From: Egicoccus sp. AB-alg6-2
GTDB lineage: Bacteria; Actinomycetota; Nitriliruptoria; Nitriliruptorales; Nitriliruptoraceae
NCBI RefSeq assembly: GCF_041821025.1
Contig: NZ_JBGUAY010000002.1
Span: 186,001 to 250,000, forward strand
Direction of reading: 5' to 3'
DNA: 64,000 nt
In this document: positions 63,229 to 64,000 of the stretch, one piece after another
How the letters are laid out: each line of letters opens with the position of its first letter
How positions within the stretch are numbered: position 1 is the stretch's first letter
Position numbers and translations under genes: made by a program
The notes under the pieces: generated by a model
Seen by the model: only the letters and a program-made list of their open reading frames with translations
Database searches by the model: none
Told to the model about the DNA's origin: nothing

Positions 63229-63528
63229 CTAGCTCCCCAACCGGAAACCGGTGTTGACGATCGCGACGGCCGCGCCGATCACGATCGCGCCGACAAATCC
63301 TCCGATGACCATGAACCGGCCCCAGGTCACCCCTTGGGTGTGGGCGCGGTTGGCGGCCAGCGCCCATGTCGCGCCCCCGACGACCACGACCCCGGCGGCG
63401 AACAGCAGCCCCGCCAAGGTCAGCCCGTTGAGCGCCGAGATGAGCTGGTCGTAGTTCGGAATCCACTGCGCTCCCCGTGACGGGTCGAGCCCAGGGACCG
63501 GGTTTGCCTGTGCAAGCACCGTCACCAC
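63229..63528 (-). CDS. DUF6112-like small T4SS membrane protein (VirB2/TrbC-like)
   Basis: Protein of 99 aa. After a short N-terminus with NYDQLISALNGLTLAG come two TM helices (LLFAAGVVVVGGATWALAA and MVIGGFVGAIVIGAAVAIVN) around a basic loop. This is the form of VirB2/TrbC pilin-like proteins; DUF6112 genes hold the same first place in actinobacterial transfer operons. It is the first gene of the minus-strand operon that ends at 55054, and motif copy C lies just upstream. Confidence 0.75.
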   Translation of the reverse strand: MVTVLAQANPVPGLDPSRGAQWIPNYDQLISALNGLTLAGLLFAAGVVVVGGATWALAANRAHTQGVTWGRFMVIGGFVGAIVIGAAVAIVNTGFRLGS

Positions 63529-63570
63529 GGCGCACCTCCTTGCTGCCGGCCGTCGACTGGTCGCCGGCTA

Positions 63571-63667
63571 CGCAAGGGAGTTGTCTTCGAGGACGCCGAA
63601 AAGTGACATCCGTGCATCTGTCGCACGCTTGTCACCCGCGGACGGCGGTCGGAACAACTCCCTTCAC
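63571..63667. promoter_or_regulatory. symmetric dyad of 37-bp motif copies C and D
   Basis: Copy C (63571-63607, minus strand) and copy D (63631-63667, plus strand) face away from each other around a centre at 63619. Reading outward on both sides from GTGC-N7-GCAC (63612-63626) there are 4 nt, GTCAC, 18 nt, then ACAACTCCCTT. All spacings are equal on the two sides. Copy C points to the T4SS operon and copy D to the lipoprotein gene. This fits a shared divergent operator-promoter. Confidence 0.75.
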
Positions 63668-63679
63668 ACGGAGGGAGCC

Positions 63680-64000
63680 ATGCGCCTACCTGTCGCCGTG
63701 CTCGCGGTCGCCACGTTTGCGGTGGCCGCCGGTTGCGCCCGCCCGCCGGCACCGTCGCCGCAACACGCCGACGCGGCCGGGGCCGCCGCATCGCACGCGG
63801 CGTTGGGCCCCGCACCCGCCGAAGAACGGAGCCGGCCGTCGTACGGCCACGGGCTCGATCGGCCCGGTATGTACCGCTCGGGTTGGTCCCGACCGGCTGA
63901 CGGCGACGAACCCGGTCCGTCGGCAGTCGCGGCCAACGAGATCGTGCGACGCTTCGCGGACGAGCAGTTGACCGTCCTCGACCTGCAGGCAGATCCCGAA
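63680..64000 (+). CDS. lipoprotein, partial (runs off the window)
   Basis: The first 107 codons are visible. A short signal peptide (RLPVAVLAVATFAVAAGC) has the lipobox AAGC with Cys19. An Ala/Pro-rich linker follows, then the start of a folded region (NEIVRRFADEQLTVLDLQ). The ATG at 63680 follows GGAGGGAG. It is divergent from the T4SS operon and shares the dyad with it, so it is probably part of the transfer regulon, perhaps a surface or mating-contact protein. The C-terminus is outside the window. Confidence 0.75.
   Translation, partial: MRLPVAVLAVATFAVAAGCARPPAPSPQHADAAGAAASHAALGPAPAEERSRPSYGHGLDRPGMYRSGWSRPADGDEPGPSAVAANEIVRRFADEQLTVLDLQADPE

Larger units (their letters stand above)
13894..64000. 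mobile_element. putative tRNA-inserted integrative conjugative element (right end outside window)
   Basis: From the tRNA 3' end to the window edge I see an integrase/excisionase module, a defence-like operon, a MobF relaxase, ArdC, a Tad pilus operon and a T4SS operon with VirB4- and VirD4-like ATPases. The integrase module, relaxase and T4SS share the same 37-bp upstream motif, which supports one element. The left end is placed at the tRNA because backbone genes stop there. No copy of the tRNA 3' end was noticed inside the window, so the right att site should lie beyond 64000. Two or more nested elements remain possible. Confidence 0.65.

Overview
The window is high-GC DNA from an actinobacterium. 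GTG and TTG starts are common, the initiator tRNA has the actinobacterial form, and there is a DUF2342 metalloprotease / S16-PDZ protease / UPF0182 block like the mycobacterial Rv3193c-Rv3195 neighbourhood. An SLH-repeat surface protein hints at a deep-branching class (Nitriliruptoria or Euzebya-like), but this is inference and no marker gene here settles it.

Layout. (1) 1-13.9 kb is chromosomal backbone: two alpha/beta hydrolases, a Fic-domain protein, a HAD phosphatase, an intergenic cluster of DnaA-box-like sites, a YgjP-type metallopeptidase, a DUF2342 metalloprotease, an SDR, a membrane-anchored subtilase, a YlbL-like S16 protease and a UPF0182 membrane protein. It ends with an initiator tRNA-Met and its terminator. 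(2) From about 13.9 kb to beyond the right edge I read an integrative conjugative element inserted at the tRNA 3' end. Its left part holds a degraded IS481-type transposase and a defence-like operon: SNF2/DUF3883 helicase, DUF1156 methylase, DUF499 ATPase and a HEPN-motif/CBS protein. Next come a tyrosine integrase, a frameshifted small gene and an excisionase-like protein, then a PD-(D/E)XK-like protein, small ORFs and a large RecD-like helicase. (3) 32-45.9 kb is one long minus-strand operon in which most genes abut or overlap. It runs from a sigma-like regulator through ArdC and secreted proteins to a Tad/type IVc pilus set (CpaB, CpaE-like, TadA, TadB, TadC, Flp-like pilin, three TadE-like proteins) and a LysM/BTAD membrane protein. 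(4) 46.3-50.7 kb carries a small hypothetical gene and a MobF (TrwC) relaxase. (5) 50.7-54.5 kb is cargo: a CCCH-repeat protein, a secreted MBL-SLH-excalibur protein, and an AT-richer orphan. (6) 55.0-63.5 kb is a minus-strand type IV secretion operon: DUF6112-like, a one-TM transfer protein, TrbL/VirB6-like, SCO6880-like, VirB4-like, VirD4-like and one unknown protein. A divergent lipoprotein runs off the end.

How it fits together. The main new observation is a 37-bp motif that occurs four times, always near the start of a mobility gene: once upstream of the excisionase, once upstream of the relaxase, and twice as a long symmetric dyad between the T4SS operon and the divergent lipoprotein. 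Its spacing is constant. This suggests one control circuit linking excision, DNA processing and the mating channel, and it argues that integrase, relaxase and T4SS belong to one element. A complete Tad pilus operon that also contains ArdC and a sigma-like gene suggests the element brings its own type IV pilus, possibly for mating contact or host-surface functions. All functional statements are read from motifs and context; no database search was run.
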